A DNA stretch of 64,000 nt from Flavobacterium succinicans. GTDB taxonomy: Bacteria; Bacteroidota; Bacteroidia; Flavobacteriales; Flavobacteriaceae. Below, piece after piece: positions 7,006 through 17,641 of the stretch. The DNA is taken from contig NZ_JMTM01000070.1 in assembly GCF_001662485.1 (NCBI RefSeq), positions 167,089 through 231,088 of the forward strand, given 5' to 3'. Positions within the stretch are counted from its first letter, which is position 1. The number at the start of each line of letters is the position of its first letter. The translations under genes were made by a program, and so were the position numbers. The notes beneath the pieces are model-generated. The model was given only the letters and a program-made list of their open reading frames with translations, did not search any database and was not told where the DNA came from.

Positions 7006-9002
7006 AAGATAAAAACATATCGTATCGTATTTATCTAGTGGCATTTTTCCTCTTCATTATGGCTGTAGCTATCACTGTAAAGCTAACGAATATTCAATGG
7101 GTAGAAGGTGACTATTACAGGAAATTAGCCAAAGAAAGAACGGTTAAAAACTTTGTAATTCCAGCCAATAAAGGAAATATTTATTCTGCCGACGGAAGTC
7201 TTCTAGCTACATCAATACCTAATTATGAGATTCGATTTGATGCGGTTGCTCCAAATACTGAAGATTTTGAAAAAAATGTAAAGCAATTAGCAGATTCTTT
7301 GGGTAAACTTTTAAATAGATCTTCGGATACATTTGAACGAGATTTAAGAAGAGCAAGAGTAAATAAAAGCAGGTATTTTCTAGTAGCCCGCGATTTGAGT
7401 TACACCGAGTATATTGCTATTAAGAGATTTCCATTATTTAATCTAGGTCCTTATAAAGGTGGTATTATTGTAGAACAAGAAACAGTGCGTGAACATCCTA
7501 TTGGTAAAATTGCCGAAAGAACCATAGGTTATATCGGAAGAGATGTAAATGGGCATATCAATCCAGTTGGGGTAGAAGGGGCGTATAGTAAATATCTAAA
7601 CGGCAAAGATGGTCGCATCCTAAAGCAAAAAATAGCCAAAGGGCAATGGAAACCAATCAGTGATGTCAATCAGGTTGAGCCACAAGATGGTTATGATGTA
7701 ATTTCTACTATTGATGTATTTATTCAAGATATTGCGCATCACGCTTTGTTGAAGCAATTAGAAGAATACCAAGCAGATCATGGTTGTGTAGTGGTTATGG
7801 AAACACAAACGGGGTATGTAAAAGCGATTTCTAATCTTGGGAGAAATGAAAAAACAGGCATGTATTCTGAGCGATTGAACTATGCCGTTAGAGAATCTCA
7901 TGAACCGGGCTCTACCTTTAAGTTGGTAGATTTAATGGCTTTGTTAGAAGATAAATTAGTAGATACTAGTGCTATTTTTGACAGTAAAGGAGGTGAAATT
8001 AAATATTTTGGAAGATCTGTTCGTGATTCCCACAAAGGGGGGTATGGAAAAATTTCTTTAGCAAAAGGATTCGAAGTTTCTTCTAATACTGTAATGGTTC
8101 AGGCGGTATATAATAATTATAAATCTAATCCAACAAAGTTTGTGAATCATATCAATTCCTATGGAATGAACAAAAAATTAGGGATAGGATTTAATGGCGA
8201 AGGCAGACCTTATATTCCTCAACCAACAGATCCCAAATGGTCTAGAGTGACATTGCCTTGGATGGCTTTTGGATATGGTGTTTCGGTAACGCCTTTGCAA
8301 ACCTTAGCTTATTACAATGCGGTTGCTAATAATGGAGAGATGGTAAAGCCCTTATTTGTTTCTGAAATTAAAGAATGGAACAAAACCATAAAAAAATATG
8401 ACAAAGTAGTGCTGAACCCAAGAATTTGTTCACAAGAAACTATAAAAAAACTCAAAGCGGTTTTGGAAAATGTCGTCAAAAAAGGAACGGGTTCTAAGTT
8501 ATACTCCAAAGATTTTTCTATGGCAGGAAAAACCGGAACAGCTCAAGTAAATTATGCTAAATCAGGTGGTGCCGAAAAATACTATGCGTCTTCATTCGTA
8601 GGGTATTTTCCTGCAGATCACCCAAAATATTCTTGTATTGTAGTAGTACATAAACCCAATACATCCAATAATAATTATTACGGAGCTGATGTTGCGGGGC
8701 CAGTTTTTAAACGTATTGCTCAAAAAATATTTACCGATTCGCCAACAACCAATGAGATAAAAAATTTGAATCGAAAAATTCAGAAACAAGAGAATAATTA
8801 CAATTCTTATTATGTGAAGGCGGAAAAAAAGTTCAAAGCGGTTCCGAATGTTAGAGGAATGGCAGGTATGGATGCCGTTGCGTTACTTGAAAATTTAGGA
8901 TTAAAAGTGAAAGCTATTGGTAATGGAAAAGTAAAGAAACAATCGCTTCAAGCTGGAGAAAGTATAGCTAAAAATGCAACTATAGTATTAGAATTATCAT
9001 GA
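6996..9002 (+). CDS. ftsI: Septal penicillin-binding protein (FtsI/PBP3) with PASTA domain
   Basis: 668 residues: an N-terminal membrane anchor at about 11-30, a dimerisation/pedestal domain, then a transpeptidase domain. The active site is complete: nucleophile S306 in STFK, SSN at 361-363 and KTGTA at 511-515. A PASTA domain fills the last ~58 residues (from VPNVRGM). It cross-links septal peptidoglycan together with FtsW. The PASTA domain makes it longer than the proteobacterial enzyme, which is usual in Bacteroidota. It overlaps ftsL by 10 and murE by 4 bases, so translation is coupled. Confidence 0.95.
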   Translation: MAVEDKNISYRIYLVAFFLFIMAVAITVKLTNIQWVEGDYYRKLAKERTVKNFVIPANKGNIYSADGSLLATSIPNYEIRFDAVAPNTEDFEKNVKQLADSLGKLLNRSSDTFERDLRRARVNKSRYFLVARDLSYTEYIAIKRFPLFNLGPYKGGIIVEQETVREHPIGKIAERTIGYIGRDVNGHINPVGVEGAYSKYLNGKDGRILKQKIAKGQWKPISDVNQVEPQDGYDVISTIDVFIQDIAHHALLKQLEEYQADHGCVVVMETQTGYVKAISNLGRNEKTGMYSERLNYAVRESHEPGSTFKLVDLMALLEDKLVDTSAIFDSKGGEIKYFGRSVRDSHKGGYGKISLAKGFEVSSNTVMVQAVYNNYKSNPTKFVNHINSYGMNKKLGIGFNGEGRPYIPQPTDPKWSRVTLPWMAFGYGVSVTPLQTLAYYNAVANNGEMVKPLFVSEIKEWNKTIKKYDKVVLNPRICSQETIKKLKAVLENVVKKGTGSKLYSKDFSMAGKTGTAQVNYAKSGGAEKYYASSFVGYFPADHPKYSCIVVVHKPNTSNNNYYGADVAGPVFKRIAQKIFTDSPTTNEIKNLNRKIQKQENNYNSYYVKAEKKFKAVPNVRGMAGMDAVALLENLGLKVKAIGNGKVKKQSLQAGESIAKNATIVLELS

Positions 9003-10462
9003 AGACATTAAAAGATATATTGTATAAAGTAGCCATCGATGCACTTAATGGTGCTACCGATAAAGCAGTTCGTCAATTGCATTTTGATTCTAGAAAAATA
9101 GAGCCTAATGATGTATTCGTGGCTATTAGAGGTTCAGTTTCTGATGGACATGATTATATCGAGAAAGCAATAGAATTAGGAGCAACTGCTGTTATATGCG
9201 ATGTTTTTCCAGAAGTTTTACATCAAAAAGTGACATATGTTCGAGTTAAAGATACTAATGCGGCGTTGGCTTACATGGCGGCTAATTTTTATGATAATCC
9301 ATCTCAAAAATTAAAATTAGTTGGAATAACAGGAACTAACGGTAAAACAACGATTGCTTCCTTGTTATATCAATTGTTCAAAAAAGCAGGTTTCAAGGTA
9401 GGTTTGATTTCTACAGTCAAAATTTTAGTTGATGATACTGAGTTTAAAGCGACTCATACCACTCCAGATTCATTAACGATCAATTATTATTTGGACGCAA
9501 TGAATGCTGCTGGTGTTGAATACTGTTTTATGGAAGTTAGTTCTCATGGTATTCATCAAAAAAGAACCGAAGCATTACATTTCGTAGGAGGAGTTTTTAC
9601 GAATCTTTCTCACGATCATTTGGATTATCATCCCACTTTTGCAGAATACCGTGATGTAAAAAAATCCTTTTTCGACTTTTTACCCAAAACAGCCTTTGCA
9701 TTATCAAATGCGGATGATAAAAATGGGGTTGTGATGTTACAAAATACCAAGGCGATCAAACGTACTTATGCTCTTAAAACGTATGCAGATTATAAAGCCT
9801 TGATTCTTGAAAATCAATTGTCAGGCTTATTACTAAAAATTAATGATAATGAAGTTTGGGTAAAGTTAATAGGCACTTTCAATGCTTACAATTTGTTGGC
9901 TATATATGGAACCGCAGTCGAACTTGGTCTCGAAAGTCTTGAAGTACTTCGTTTGTTGTCTGAGTTAGAGAGTGTTTCGGGCAGGTTTCAATTTATCGTT
10001 TCAGCACAGAATATTACGGCTATCGTTGATTATGCCCACACGCCCGATGCTTTAGAAAACGTTTTGAATACGATTAACGATGTGCGTACTCAAAATGAGC
10101 AATTAATTACTGTAGTAGGTTGTGGAGGAAATAGAGACAAAGCCAAACGTCCTATTATGGGTGGAATTGCTTCCGAAAAAAGCGATAAAGCTATCCTTAC
10201 TTCAGATAATCCAAGAGATGAAGAACCAGAAACAATTATTGCCGAAATGGAAGCTGGGGTGGCACCACAAAATTTCAAAAATATTTTAGTGATCACAGAT
10301 AGAAAACAAGCTATTAAAACTGCCTGTCAATTGGCTCAACCCAATGATATTATTCTCATTGCTGGAAAAGGACACGAAACGTATCAAGAAATCAAAGGAG
10401 TTCGTCATGATTTTGATGATATGAAAATTGTAAAAGAGACTTTAGAACAATTAGGAAAATAA
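8999..10462 (+). CDS. murE: UDP-MurNAc-tripeptide ligase MurE
   Basis: 487 residues. The ATP loop TGTNGKTT is at 111-118. DNPRDE begins at residue 403; DNPR is the signature of ligases that add meso-diaminopimelate rather than lysine. The enzyme therefore adds meso-DAP to UDP-MurNAc-L-Ala-D-Glu in the cytoplasm. Its ATG overlaps the ftsI stop (ATGA). murF, which usually follows murE, is absent; mraY comes next after 61 bases. Confidence 0.96.
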   Translation: MKTLKDILYKVAIDALNGATDKAVRQLHFDSRKIEPNDVFVAIRGSVSDGHDYIEKAIELGATAVICDVFPEVLHQKVTYVRVKDTNAALAYMAANFYDNPSQKLKLVGITGTNGKTTIASLLYQLFKKAGFKVGLISTVKILVDDTEFKATHTTPDSLTINYYLDAMNAAGVEYCFMEVSSHGIHQKRTEALHFVGGVFTNLSHDHLDYHPTFAEYRDVKKSFFDFLPKTAFALSNADDKNGVVMLQNTKAIKRTYALKTYADYKALILENQLSGLLLKINDNEVWVKLIGTFNAYNLLAIYGTAVELGLESLEVLRLLSELESVSGRFQFIVSAQNITAIVDYAHTPDALENVLNTINDVRTQNEQLITVVGCGGNRDKAKRPIMGGIASEKSDKAILTSDNPRDEEPETIIAEMEAGVAPQNFKNILVITDRKQAIKTACQLAQPNDIILIAGKGHETYQEIKGVRHDFDDMKIVKETLEQLGK

Positions 10463-10523
10463 TAAAGATCAAAATTCCTTAGTCATTATTTAAGAAGAAT
10501 TTTAAATTTTAAAATAAAAAAAT

Positions 10524-11753
10524 ATGCTGTACTACTTATTTGAATATTTAAACAAAACAATGGATATTCCTGGAACAGGAGTTTTTCAGTACATCACTTT
10601 TAGATCTGCATTGGCCTTCATGTTGTCTTTATTGCTTTCTACGATTTATGGAAAACGAATTATTGGTTTTTTAAGAAGGCAACAAGTAGGTGAAACGGTT
10701 CGTGAGTTGGGACTTGCGGGTCAAAATGAAAAAGCAGGTACGCCAACAATGGGAGGTCTTATCATTATTTTTGCGACGTTGGTACCTGTTCTTTTATTTG
10801 CTAGACTTCAAAATATATACATCGTTTTGCTTATTGTGACCACTTTATGGATGGGAATCATTGGTTTTGTAGATGATTATATCAAAATTTTCAAAAAAGA
10901 TAAACAAGGTCTAAAAGGGATTTTTAAAGTATTTGGTCAAGTAGGTTTAGGATTAATTGTAGGTTCTGTACTTTATTTTAGTCCTGCTGTGACAGTTAGA
11001 ACAGATACCGGAAAAACGGATATTTTTAAATCGGCTACGCAAACTGTGATTCTTCCTGCGCCAATTGAGGAAAAATCTACAGCTACGACAATTCCTTTTT
11101 TTAAGAATAATGAATTTGATTATGCTGAGTTGTTGGCCTGGACCGGTGAGGGTTACGAAAAATGGGCTTGGTTAATCTTTATTCCGGTTGTGATTTTTAT
11201 CATTACGGCGGTTTCGAATGGTGCCAATTTAACAGACGGAATTGATGGTTTAGCCGCAGGAACGTCGGCTGTGTCTGTTTTTGCTCTCGGGATTTTCACA
11301 TTCGTTTCTGGTAACATTATTTTTTCGAATTATCTCAACATCATGTATATCCCGCATTCTGGAGAAATGACGGTTTTTATCTTTGCTTTTGCGGGAGCGC
11401 TCATAGGTTTTCTTTGGTACAATTCCTATCCTGCTTCAGTATTTATGGGAGATACGGGAAGTTTAACCATCGGAGGAATTATTGCTGTTTTGGCCATTGC
11501 GGTTAGAAAAGAAATGTTGATTCCATTGTTATGTGGAATCTTTTTAGTAGAGAATTTTTCAGTCGTGTTGCAAGTAGCTTACTTTAAATATACCAAAAAA
11601 CGATTTGGCGAAGGAAGAAGGATTTTTCTAATGTCGCCTTTGCATCATCATTATCAAAAGAAAGGCTATCATGAAAGTAAAATAGTCACTCGTTTCTGGA
11701 TTGTCGCTATTATGTTAGCAATTTTATCTATCGTAACACTAAAATTAAGATAA
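10524..11753 (+). CDS. mraY: Phospho-N-acetylmuramoyl-pentapeptide transferase MraY
   Basis: 409 residues, about ten membrane segments. It shows the MraY motifs [34 protein letters not shown] and the histidine-rich [11 protein letters not shown] near the end. It transfers phospho-MurNAc-pentapeptide to undecaprenyl phosphate to make lipid I on the inner face of the cytoplasmic membrane. It is longer than the ~360-residue proteobacterial enzyme because of a loop at about 155-205, as is typical for Bacteroidota. The start follows an A-rich stretch with no Shine-Dalgarno sequence. murD begins one base after its stop. Confidence 0.96.
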   Translation: MLYYLFEYLNKTMDIPGTGVFQYITFRSALAFMLSLLLSTIYGKRIIGFLRRQQVGETVRELGLAGQNEKAGTPTMGGLIIIFATLVPVLLFARLQNIYIVLLIVTTLWMGIIGFVDDYIKIFKKDKQGLKGIFKVFGQVGLGLIVGSVLYFSPAVTVRTDTGKTDIFKSATQTVILPAPIEEKSTATTIPFFKNNEFDYAELLAWTGEGYEKWAWLIFIPVVIFIITAVSNGANLTDGIDGLAAGTSAVSVFALGIFTFVSGNIIFSNYLNIMYIPHSGEMTVFIFAFAGALIGFLWYNSYPASVFMGDTGSLTIGGIIAVLAIAVRKEMLIPLLCGIFLVENFSVVLQVAYFKYTKKRFGEGRRIFLMSPLHHHYQKKGYHESKIVTRFWIVAIMLAILSIVTLKLR

Positions 11754-11754
11754 C

Positions 11755-13086
11755 ATGAGACTAGTTGTTTTAGGTGGTGGCGAAAGCGGTGTTGGAACCG
11801 CTATTTTAGGAAAGAAGCAAGGGTATGAGGTTTTTGTTTCTGATTTCGGAAAAATAAAGCAAAATTATAAAGACGTTCTTAATCAATATGAAATTCCATG
11901 GGAAGAGGAGCAACACACTGAGGATTTAATTTTAAATGCCACAGTGGTGATGAAAAGTCCCGGTATTCCAGACAAAGCGCCAATGGTAAAGAAATTGGTA
12001 GAGAAAGGAATAGCTGTTGTATCTGAAATTGAATTTACAGCTCCTTTTACCAAAGCAATTACTATAGGGATTACAGGAAGCAATGGGAAAACGACTACCA
12101 CTATGCTTACTTATCATCTGCTCAAAAGTGCAGGTTTGAATGTGGCTTTGGGAGGAAATATTGGAAAGAGTTTTGCTTGGCAAGTAGCAGAGCACGATTA
12201 TGATGTTTATGTCTTAGAATTAAGCAGTTTTCAATTGGATGGAATTATCAATTACAAGCCACATATTGCAATTCTAACGAATATTAGCCCAGATCATTTG
12301 GATCGATACGAATACAAATACGAAAATTATATCGCTTCTAAGTTTCGTATTACCATGAATCAAACCGAATCTGATTATTTGATTTATGATGCAGACGATG
12401 AAGCAACGCAAGAATGGTTAAAATATAATACAACAAAAGCACAATTACTCCCTTTTTCTATTTCTCAAACACTGGATTTAGGAGCATTTTTAAAAAACAA
12501 TACTATGGAAGTTAAAATGAATCAAGAAGAATTTTCAATGGAGACCGAGTACATTGCATTAGAAGGAAAACATAATATGAAGAACGCAATGGCAGCAACA
12601 TCTGTAGCAAAGTTGATGCAAATTCGAAATGCCACCATTCGTGAAAGTTTATCGAATTTTCAAGGTGTAGAACATCGATTAGAAAAAGTTTTGAAAATTC
12701 AAAATGTACAATATATCAATGATTCAAAAGCAACCAATGTTAATGCTACCTATTTTGCTTTAGAAAGCATGAATGTCCCAACGGTATGGATTGTTGGAGG
12801 CGTAGACAAAGGGAATGATTACAATGAATTAATGTCTTTGGTACGAGAAAAAGTAAAAGCAATTATATGTTTAGGTATTGATAATTCCAAAATTATTGCT
12901 GCTTTCGGTAATGTTGTTGACGATTTAATTGAGGTAAACACCATGAATGATGCTGTTAGAATGGCACAACGTTACACAGAAAAAGGAGATGCTGTACTAT
13001 TGTCGCCAGCTTGCGCAAGTTTTGATTTATTCGAAAACTATGAAGATCGTGGTCGCCAATTCAAACAAGCAGTTTATAATTTGTAA
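11755..13086 (+). CDS. murD: UDP-MurNAc-L-alanine:D-glutamate ligase MurD
   Basis: 443 residues. An N-terminal Rossmann-like domain starts VVLGGGESGVG and binds UDP. The ATP loop GSNGKTTT is at 108-115, and YINDSKATNVNAT and the late LLSPACASFDLFENYEDRG motif are those of MurD. It adds D-Glu to UDP-MurNAc-L-Ala. The gene starts one base after mraY. Confidence 0.96.
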   Translation: MRLVVLGGGESGVGTAILGKKQGYEVFVSDFGKIKQNYKDVLNQYEIPWEEEQHTEDLILNATVVMKSPGIPDKAPMVKKLVEKGIAVVSEIEFTAPFTKAITIGITGSNGKTTTTMLTYHLLKSAGLNVALGGNIGKSFAWQVAEHDYDVYVLELSSFQLDGIINYKPHIAILTNISPDHLDRYEYKYENYIASKFRITMNQTESDYLIYDADDEATQEWLKYNTTKAQLLPFSISQTLDLGAFLKNNTMEVKMNQEEFSMETEYIALEGKHNMKNAMAATSVAKLMQIRNATIRESLSNFQGVEHRLEKVLKIQNVQYINDSKATNVNATYFALESMNVPTVWIVGGVDKGNDYNELMSLVREKVKAIICLGIDNSKIIAAFGNVVDDLIEVNTMNDAVRMAQRYTEKGDAVLLSPACASFDLFENYEDRGRQFKQAVYNL

Positions 13087-13117
13087 GTACATAAATCACT
13101 AAATTAAAATTTAAATA

Positions 13118-14407
13118 ATGAAGGAACTAGTAAACAAGTTAAAAGGAGATAGAGTAATATGGTCATTCGTGGCTTTATTGGCTTTGTTTTCGTTTATGCC
13201 TGTTTTTAGTGCCAGTAGTAATTTGGCTTATATTGGTCTGGGCAAAGGAAATACGTTAGGGTATTTGTTGAAACATCTCGCTCATATTGGTATTGGTTTT
13301 TTAATTATTTACTGGGTTCACAAAGTTCCTTACTTGTATTTTAGAGCCATTTCAAAAGCGGCATTGCCCGTTGTTTGGATCATGTTGGCGTATGCTTTAA
13401 TCAAAGGAACGGTCATCGCTGGAGCTAATGCGAGTCGATGGATTCAAATTCCTTTTATCAAAATTACCTTTCAGCCATCTACCATGGCGGCTATTGTTTT
13501 GTTTGTATTTGTAGCTCGTTATTTATCCAAAAAAAGAGAAACACCAGTAGATTTTAAATCTTCTTTAATCGAATTGTGGTTGCCTGTTTTTGTCACGTTA
13601 ATCTTTATTTTGCCGTCTAACTTTTCTACCACCGCCTTAATTTTTTCGATGGTATTGATGTTAGTGTTTATTGGAAAATATCCATTAAAATATATTGGTT
13701 TTATAATTGGTTCGGGCATAGTAATGCTTATGTTTTTTGTGCTAATAGCAAAAGCATTTCCAGAGTCTAGATTCTTTAGTAGAGTAGGTACTTGGGAAAA
13801 CCGTATTGAACGATTTACCTCAGATAAGGCTGACGAAGACAATTATCAAATCGAAAAAGCTAAAACCGCTATTGCCTCTGGTGGACTCTATGGTTTAGGA
13901 CCAGGCAAAAGTGTACAGAAAAATTTTCTACCTCAATCCTCCTCTGATTTTATCTTTGCCATTATAGTAGAAGAGTGGGGATTGATAGGTGGTTTATCTG
14001 TTCTTGGTTTGTATTTATTACTAATGTTTCGTTTTGTAATTGCATCCCATAAAGCCAACACTTTGTTTGGTAAATTAATTGTAATTGCCCTTGGTTTTCC
14101 AATGATTTTTCAAGCGATGATTAATATGGCTGTTGCGGTAGAATTATTGCCAGTTACAGGACAAACCTTGCCTTTGATAAGTAGTGGAGGAAGCTCCATA
14201 TGGATGACTTGTTTTTCTCTTGGTGTAATTTTGAGTGTGACCAAAAAGGAAGAGGAAATTGCTCAAGAATTAAAAGAGAAACAAATTCGAGAAGAGGCAT
14301 TGCAAAAACTGATTGATGCCCAACTCGAATCAGATGCTCAAGAAATGGAAGAAGAATATTCTATAGAAGATCAAACCAACCCAATGAATGCGGTACTTAA
14401 CCGATAG
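13118..14407 (+). CDS. ftsW: Septal peptidoglycan polymerase FtsW
   Basis: 429 residues, a SEDS-family membrane protein with about ten segments and a ~45-residue acidic, helical cytoplasmic tail. Family features include [11 protein letters not shown] early, [15 protein letters not shown] and the late [14 protein letters not shown] motif. FtsW polymerises lipid II into septal glycan chains and works with FtsI, which is encoded four genes upstream. Confidence 0.95.
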   Translation: MKELVNKLKGDRVIWSFVALLALFSFMPVFSASSNLAYIGLGKGNTLGYLLKHLAHIGIGFLIIYWVHKVPYLYFRAISKAALPVVWIMLAYALIKGTVIAGANASRWIQIPFIKITFQPSTMAAIVLFVFVARYLSKKRETPVDFKSSLIELWLPVFVTLIFILPSNFSTTALIFSMVLMLVFIGKYPLKYIGFIIGSGIVMLMFFVLIAKAFPESRFFSRVGTWENRIERFTSDKADEDNYQIEKAKTAIASGGLYGLGPGKSVQKNFLPQSSSDFIFAIIVEEWGLIGGLSVLGLYLLLMFRFVIASHKANTLFGKLIVIALGFPMIFQAMINMAVAVELLPVTGQTLPLISSGGSSIWMTCFSLGVILSVTKKEEEIAQELKEKQIREEALQKLIDAQLESDAQEMEEEYSIEDQTNPMNAVLNR

Positions 14408-14451
14408 TATCTGATAGTAGTAAATTGTTTATTTGTTCTAAATTTTTTAAG

Positions 14452-15543
14452 ATGTCAAAATTAAAATTCATATTGTGTGGTGGAGGTACTGGTGGTCATA
14501 TCTATCCAGCAATTGCTATTGCAAATGAGCTAAAGAAGCGATTTCCTCAAGCGGAGTTTCTATTTGTAGGAGCCAAAGACAAAATGGAGATGCAAAAAGT
14601 TCCTCAAGCGGGTTATACTATAAAAGGACTTTGGATAGCAGGTTTGCAAAGAAAATTGACGCTTCAAAATGCATTATTCCCATTTAAATTGTTAAGCAGT
14701 TTATGGGAATCTAGAAAAATCCTTAAAAACTTCAAGCCTGATGTAGTTATAGGTACAGGTGGATTTGCAAGTGGTCCACTCTTGAATGTGGCAAATAGTT
14801 TAAGCATTCCTACGTTGATTCAAGAACAAAATTCGTATCCTGGGATAACCAATAAATTATTAAGTAAAAAAGCCGCAAGAATTTGTGTGGCTTATGAAAA
14901 TTTAGAACGATTTTTTCCTAAAGAGAAAATGATTTTAACAGGTAATCCTGTTCGTCAAGATTTAATTGATGTTTCTAGTAAAAGAGAAGAAGCTACAGCT
15001 TTTTTTAAGCTAGATCCAAAGAAAAAAACACTTTTGGTTTTAGGAGGAAGTTTAGGTGCGAGAAGAATCAACCAATTAATTGAAAAAGAATTGCAAGGTC
15101 TTTTGTCGCAAAAAGTTCAGATTATTTGGCAATGCGGAAAATTGTATTTAGATGATTATTCGAAATACAATTCCGAACAAGTGCAAGTAGTTGCTTTTAT
15201 TGAGCGAATGGATTTGGTCTATGCGGCAGCCGATGTAGTTATTTCTAGAGCTGGAGCTTCATCGGTTTCTGAATTATGTATAGTTGGGAAACCAGTGATT
15301 TTTATTCCTTCTCCAAATGTAGCAGAAGATCATCAAACTAAAAATGCGCAAGCTATTGTAGATAAAAAAGGAGCAATTATGATCAAAGAAGCTGCTTTAG
15401 AAGATGAATTTAGTTTAGTACTGGAGGCTTTGTTAAAAGATGAAGGGAAACAACAACTCTTGGGGGACAACATAAAAAAATTGGCTTTGCCTCAAGCGAC
15501 GGTACAAATCGTTGATGAAATTGAAAAGTTATTGAAAAAATAG
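14452..15543 (+). CDS. murG: UDP-GlcNAc:undecaprenyl-PP-MurNAc-pentapeptide transferase MurG
   Basis: 363 residues from ATG 14452. A TTG 27 bases upstream is in frame but would add an unrelated head; the family start [16 protein letters not shown] fits the ATG. The donor/lipid loop GGGTGGH is at 10-16, and the second glycine-rich loop ([14 protein letters not shown]) and [14 protein letters not shown] belong to the GT-B fold. It adds GlcNAc to lipid I to form lipid II at the inner face of the membrane. Confidence 0.96.
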   Translation: MSKLKFILCGGGTGGHIYPAIAIANELKKRFPQAEFLFVGAKDKMEMQKVPQAGYTIKGLWIAGLQRKLTLQNALFPFKLLSSLWESRKILKNFKPDVVIGTGGFASGPLLNVANSLSIPTLIQEQNSYPGITNKLLSKKAARICVAYENLERFFPKEKMILTGNPVRQDLIDVSSKREEATAFFKLDPKKKTLLVLGGSLGARRINQLIEKELQGLLSQKVQIIWQCGKLYLDDYSKYNSEQVQVVAFIERMDLVYAAADVVISRAGASSVSELCIVGKPVIFIPSPNVAEDHQTKNAQAIVDKKGAIMIKEAALEDEFSLVLEALLKDEGKQQLLGDNIKKLALPQATVQIVDEIEKLLKK

Positions 15544-15576
15544 AGATACTATTTTGTTAATTTTTAAAATCGAAAA

Positions 15577-16926
15577 ATGAACTTAAATCAAATACATAAC
15601 GTCTATTTTGTTGGCATTGGAGGCATCGGAATGAGTGCTTTGGCTCGTTATTTCAAAAATATTGGAAAACAAGTGTGCGGCTACGATAAAACACCATCGA
15701 TGTTGACAAACGAACTTGTCGAAAGTGGAATTGACATTCATTTTGAAGATAATGTAGCTTTAATTCCTGCTAGTTTTAAACCTGAGAATACTTTGGTAAT
15801 TATCACCCCAGCAGTTCCAATATCGCATTTGGAATGGAATTATTTCTTGGCCCAAAATTATGAAGTAAAGAAACGCGCCGAAGTACTTGGAATTATTACT
15901 AAAGATACTTTTAGTTTTGCCGTAGCAGGAACACACGGAAAAACAACAACCTCTAGTATTTTAGGGCATATTTTGTTTGAAAGTGGCGCTGATGTTACAG
16001 CCTTTATAGGAGGAATTGTCGAAAATTACAACTCTAATTTAATCGGCATGGGCAAAACAGTTACAGTGGTCGAAGCAGATGAATTCGATCGTTCTTTTTT
16101 GCATTTGCATCCTAATATTGCTTGTGTGACTTCAATGGATGCAGACCATTTAGATATTTATGGAACCAGTGAGGCTATTGAGGCATCGTTTGTCGAATTT
16201 GCTGAAAAAGTTGAAGATAAAAACAAGTTGTTTGTAGCTCATGGACTTCCATTAGAAGGATTGGTTTGCGCTATTGATCAAGACGCACAATTCAAAGCGT
16301 ATAATGTAAGAGTGGAGGAGGCAAGTTATGTGTTTGATGTACAAACTCCTACAGAAACAATTTCTAATTTACGTTTTGGTTTACCAGGAAGACATAATTT
16401 AATGAATGCGTTGATGGCACTGGCAATGGCTAAAACTTACGGCACCCCAACTGAAGCAATTGCTAGTGCTTTATCGACATTTAGAGGAATCAGAAGACGT
16501 TTTTCTTATCAAATAAAACGTTCGGATTTGGTGTATATTGACGACTACGCACATCACCCTACAGAAATTAATGCGGTGCATCAAGCCGTTAGAGAGTTGT
16601 ATCCGAATCAAAAAGTATTGGCTGTTTTTCAACCGCATTTGTTTAGTAGAACTAAAGATTTTGCTGATGATTTTGCAGCTTCCTTATCTAATTTTGACGA
16701 AGTCTTATTGCTGGATATTTATCCCGCTCGTGAATTGCCAATGGAAGGTGTAACTTCTCAATGGCTTATGGATAAAATGACTAATAGTGATAAAAAATTG
16801 GTAGAAAAAGACCAATTAATAGCTTCAATTCAATCTTCAAATGCAACGGTTATTGTGACTATTGGTGCTGGGGATTTAGGTGAAATGGTACCATCAATAA
16901 AAAAAGCGCTAGATGAAACGGTTTAA
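15577..16926 (+). CDS. murC: UDP-MurNAc:L-alanine ligase MurC
   Basis: 449 residues. The N-terminal nucleotide-binding motif VGIGGIGMSALA, ATP loop GTHGKTTTS at 118-126, EADEFDRSF and the DDYAHHPTEI motif are all present. It adds the first amino acid, L-Ala, to UDP-MurNAc. It overlaps ftsQ by 14 bases. It is about 40 residues shorter than the E. coli enzyme, as is usual in Bacteroidota. Confidence 0.96.
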   Translation: MNLNQIHNVYFVGIGGIGMSALARYFKNIGKQVCGYDKTPSMLTNELVESGIDIHFEDNVALIPASFKPENTLVIITPAVPISHLEWNYFLAQNYEVKKRAEVLGIITKDTFSFAVAGTHGKTTTSSILGHILFESGADVTAFIGGIVENYNSNLIGMGKTVTVVEADEFDRSFLHLHPNIACVTSMDADHLDIYGTSEAIEASFVEFAEKVEDKNKLFVAHGLPLEGLVCAIDQDAQFKAYNVRVEEASYVFDVQTPTETISNLRFGLPGRHNLMNALMALAMAKTYGTPTEAIASALSTFRGIRRRFSYQIKRSDLVYIDDYAHHPTEINAVHQAVRELYPNQKVLAVFQPHLFSRTKDFADDFAASLSNFDEVLLLDIYPARELPMEGVTSQWLMDKMTNSDKKLVEKDQLIASIQSSNATVIVTIGAGDLGEMVPSIKKALDETV

Positions 16927-17635
16927 TTGGGCATCCCTTCGTTTATTGTTAATGTTTGGCATGGTGATTTTTTTATATTCTTTCACTGGAAAAAGAAATT
17001 TGAATCGAAAAATTACCAAAGCTGAAGTTGTTTTTGTTGGAGAAAATCAACTATTCGTCAAACAAAAAGCGGTTAATAAATTGTTGATAGAAAATAGAGC
17101 AGACCCCAAAACTATTGCTAGAGATGCCTTAGATTTGAATAAACTCGAGAAAACCATCGATTCACACCCAATGATTGACAAGTCAGAAGTGTCTGTGAGT
17201 GTTGACGGTGTTCTTAAAGCTGTAGTAAAACAAAAGACGCCAATTGCAAGAATTAGTGATGAGGGTGTGTCTTTTTATATTGATTATAAGGGGAATAAAA
17301 TGCCTTTGTCTAGCAATTATACAGCGAGAGTTCTTCTTGTTTCGGGGGAAATAAACGATAAAAATAAGGAAAAATTTGCCAAGTTATTTCGTGTAATTTA
17401 CGACGATGTTTTTTTGAAAAAAAACATCATTGGAATACAAGTTATGCCAAATGGTGGCGTTTTGTTGCTGAATAGAAACTACAATTTTAAAATTGATTTT
17501 GGACAGTTGATAAATGTGGAACAGAAATTCAAAAATTATAAAGCGTTTTTTCAAAAAGTAGTTTTAGACAGTTCAATCACAAAATACAAAAAGATTGATC
17601 TTCGATTTGCGGAACAAGTAGTGTGTACTAAATAA
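16913..17635 (+). CDS. ftsQ: Cell division protein FtsQ
   Basis: 240 residues: a short basic head, one membrane segment (about 8-25, LRLLLMFGMVIFLYSF), then a periplasmic POTRA-like region and a beta-rich FtsQ domain. FtsQ links FtsL-FtsB to the divisome and regulates FtsWI. Sequence identity to proteobacterial FtsQ is low, but its place between murC and ftsA and its topology are diagnostic. Its start lies inside the end of murC; ftsA follows 6 bases later. Confidence 0.9.
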   Translation: MKRFNWASLRLLLMFGMVIFLYSFTGKRNLNRKITKAEVVFVGENQLFVKQKAVNKLLIENRADPKTIARDALDLNKLEKTIDSHPMIDKSEVSVSVDGVLKAVVKQKTPIARISDEGVSFYIDYKGNKMPLSSNYTARVLLVSGEINDKNKEKFAKLFRVIYDDVFLKKNIIGIQVMPNGGVLLLNRNYNFKIDFGQLINVEQKFKNYKAFFQKVVLDSSITKYKKIDLRFAEQVVCTK

Positions 17636-17641
17636 TAGAAA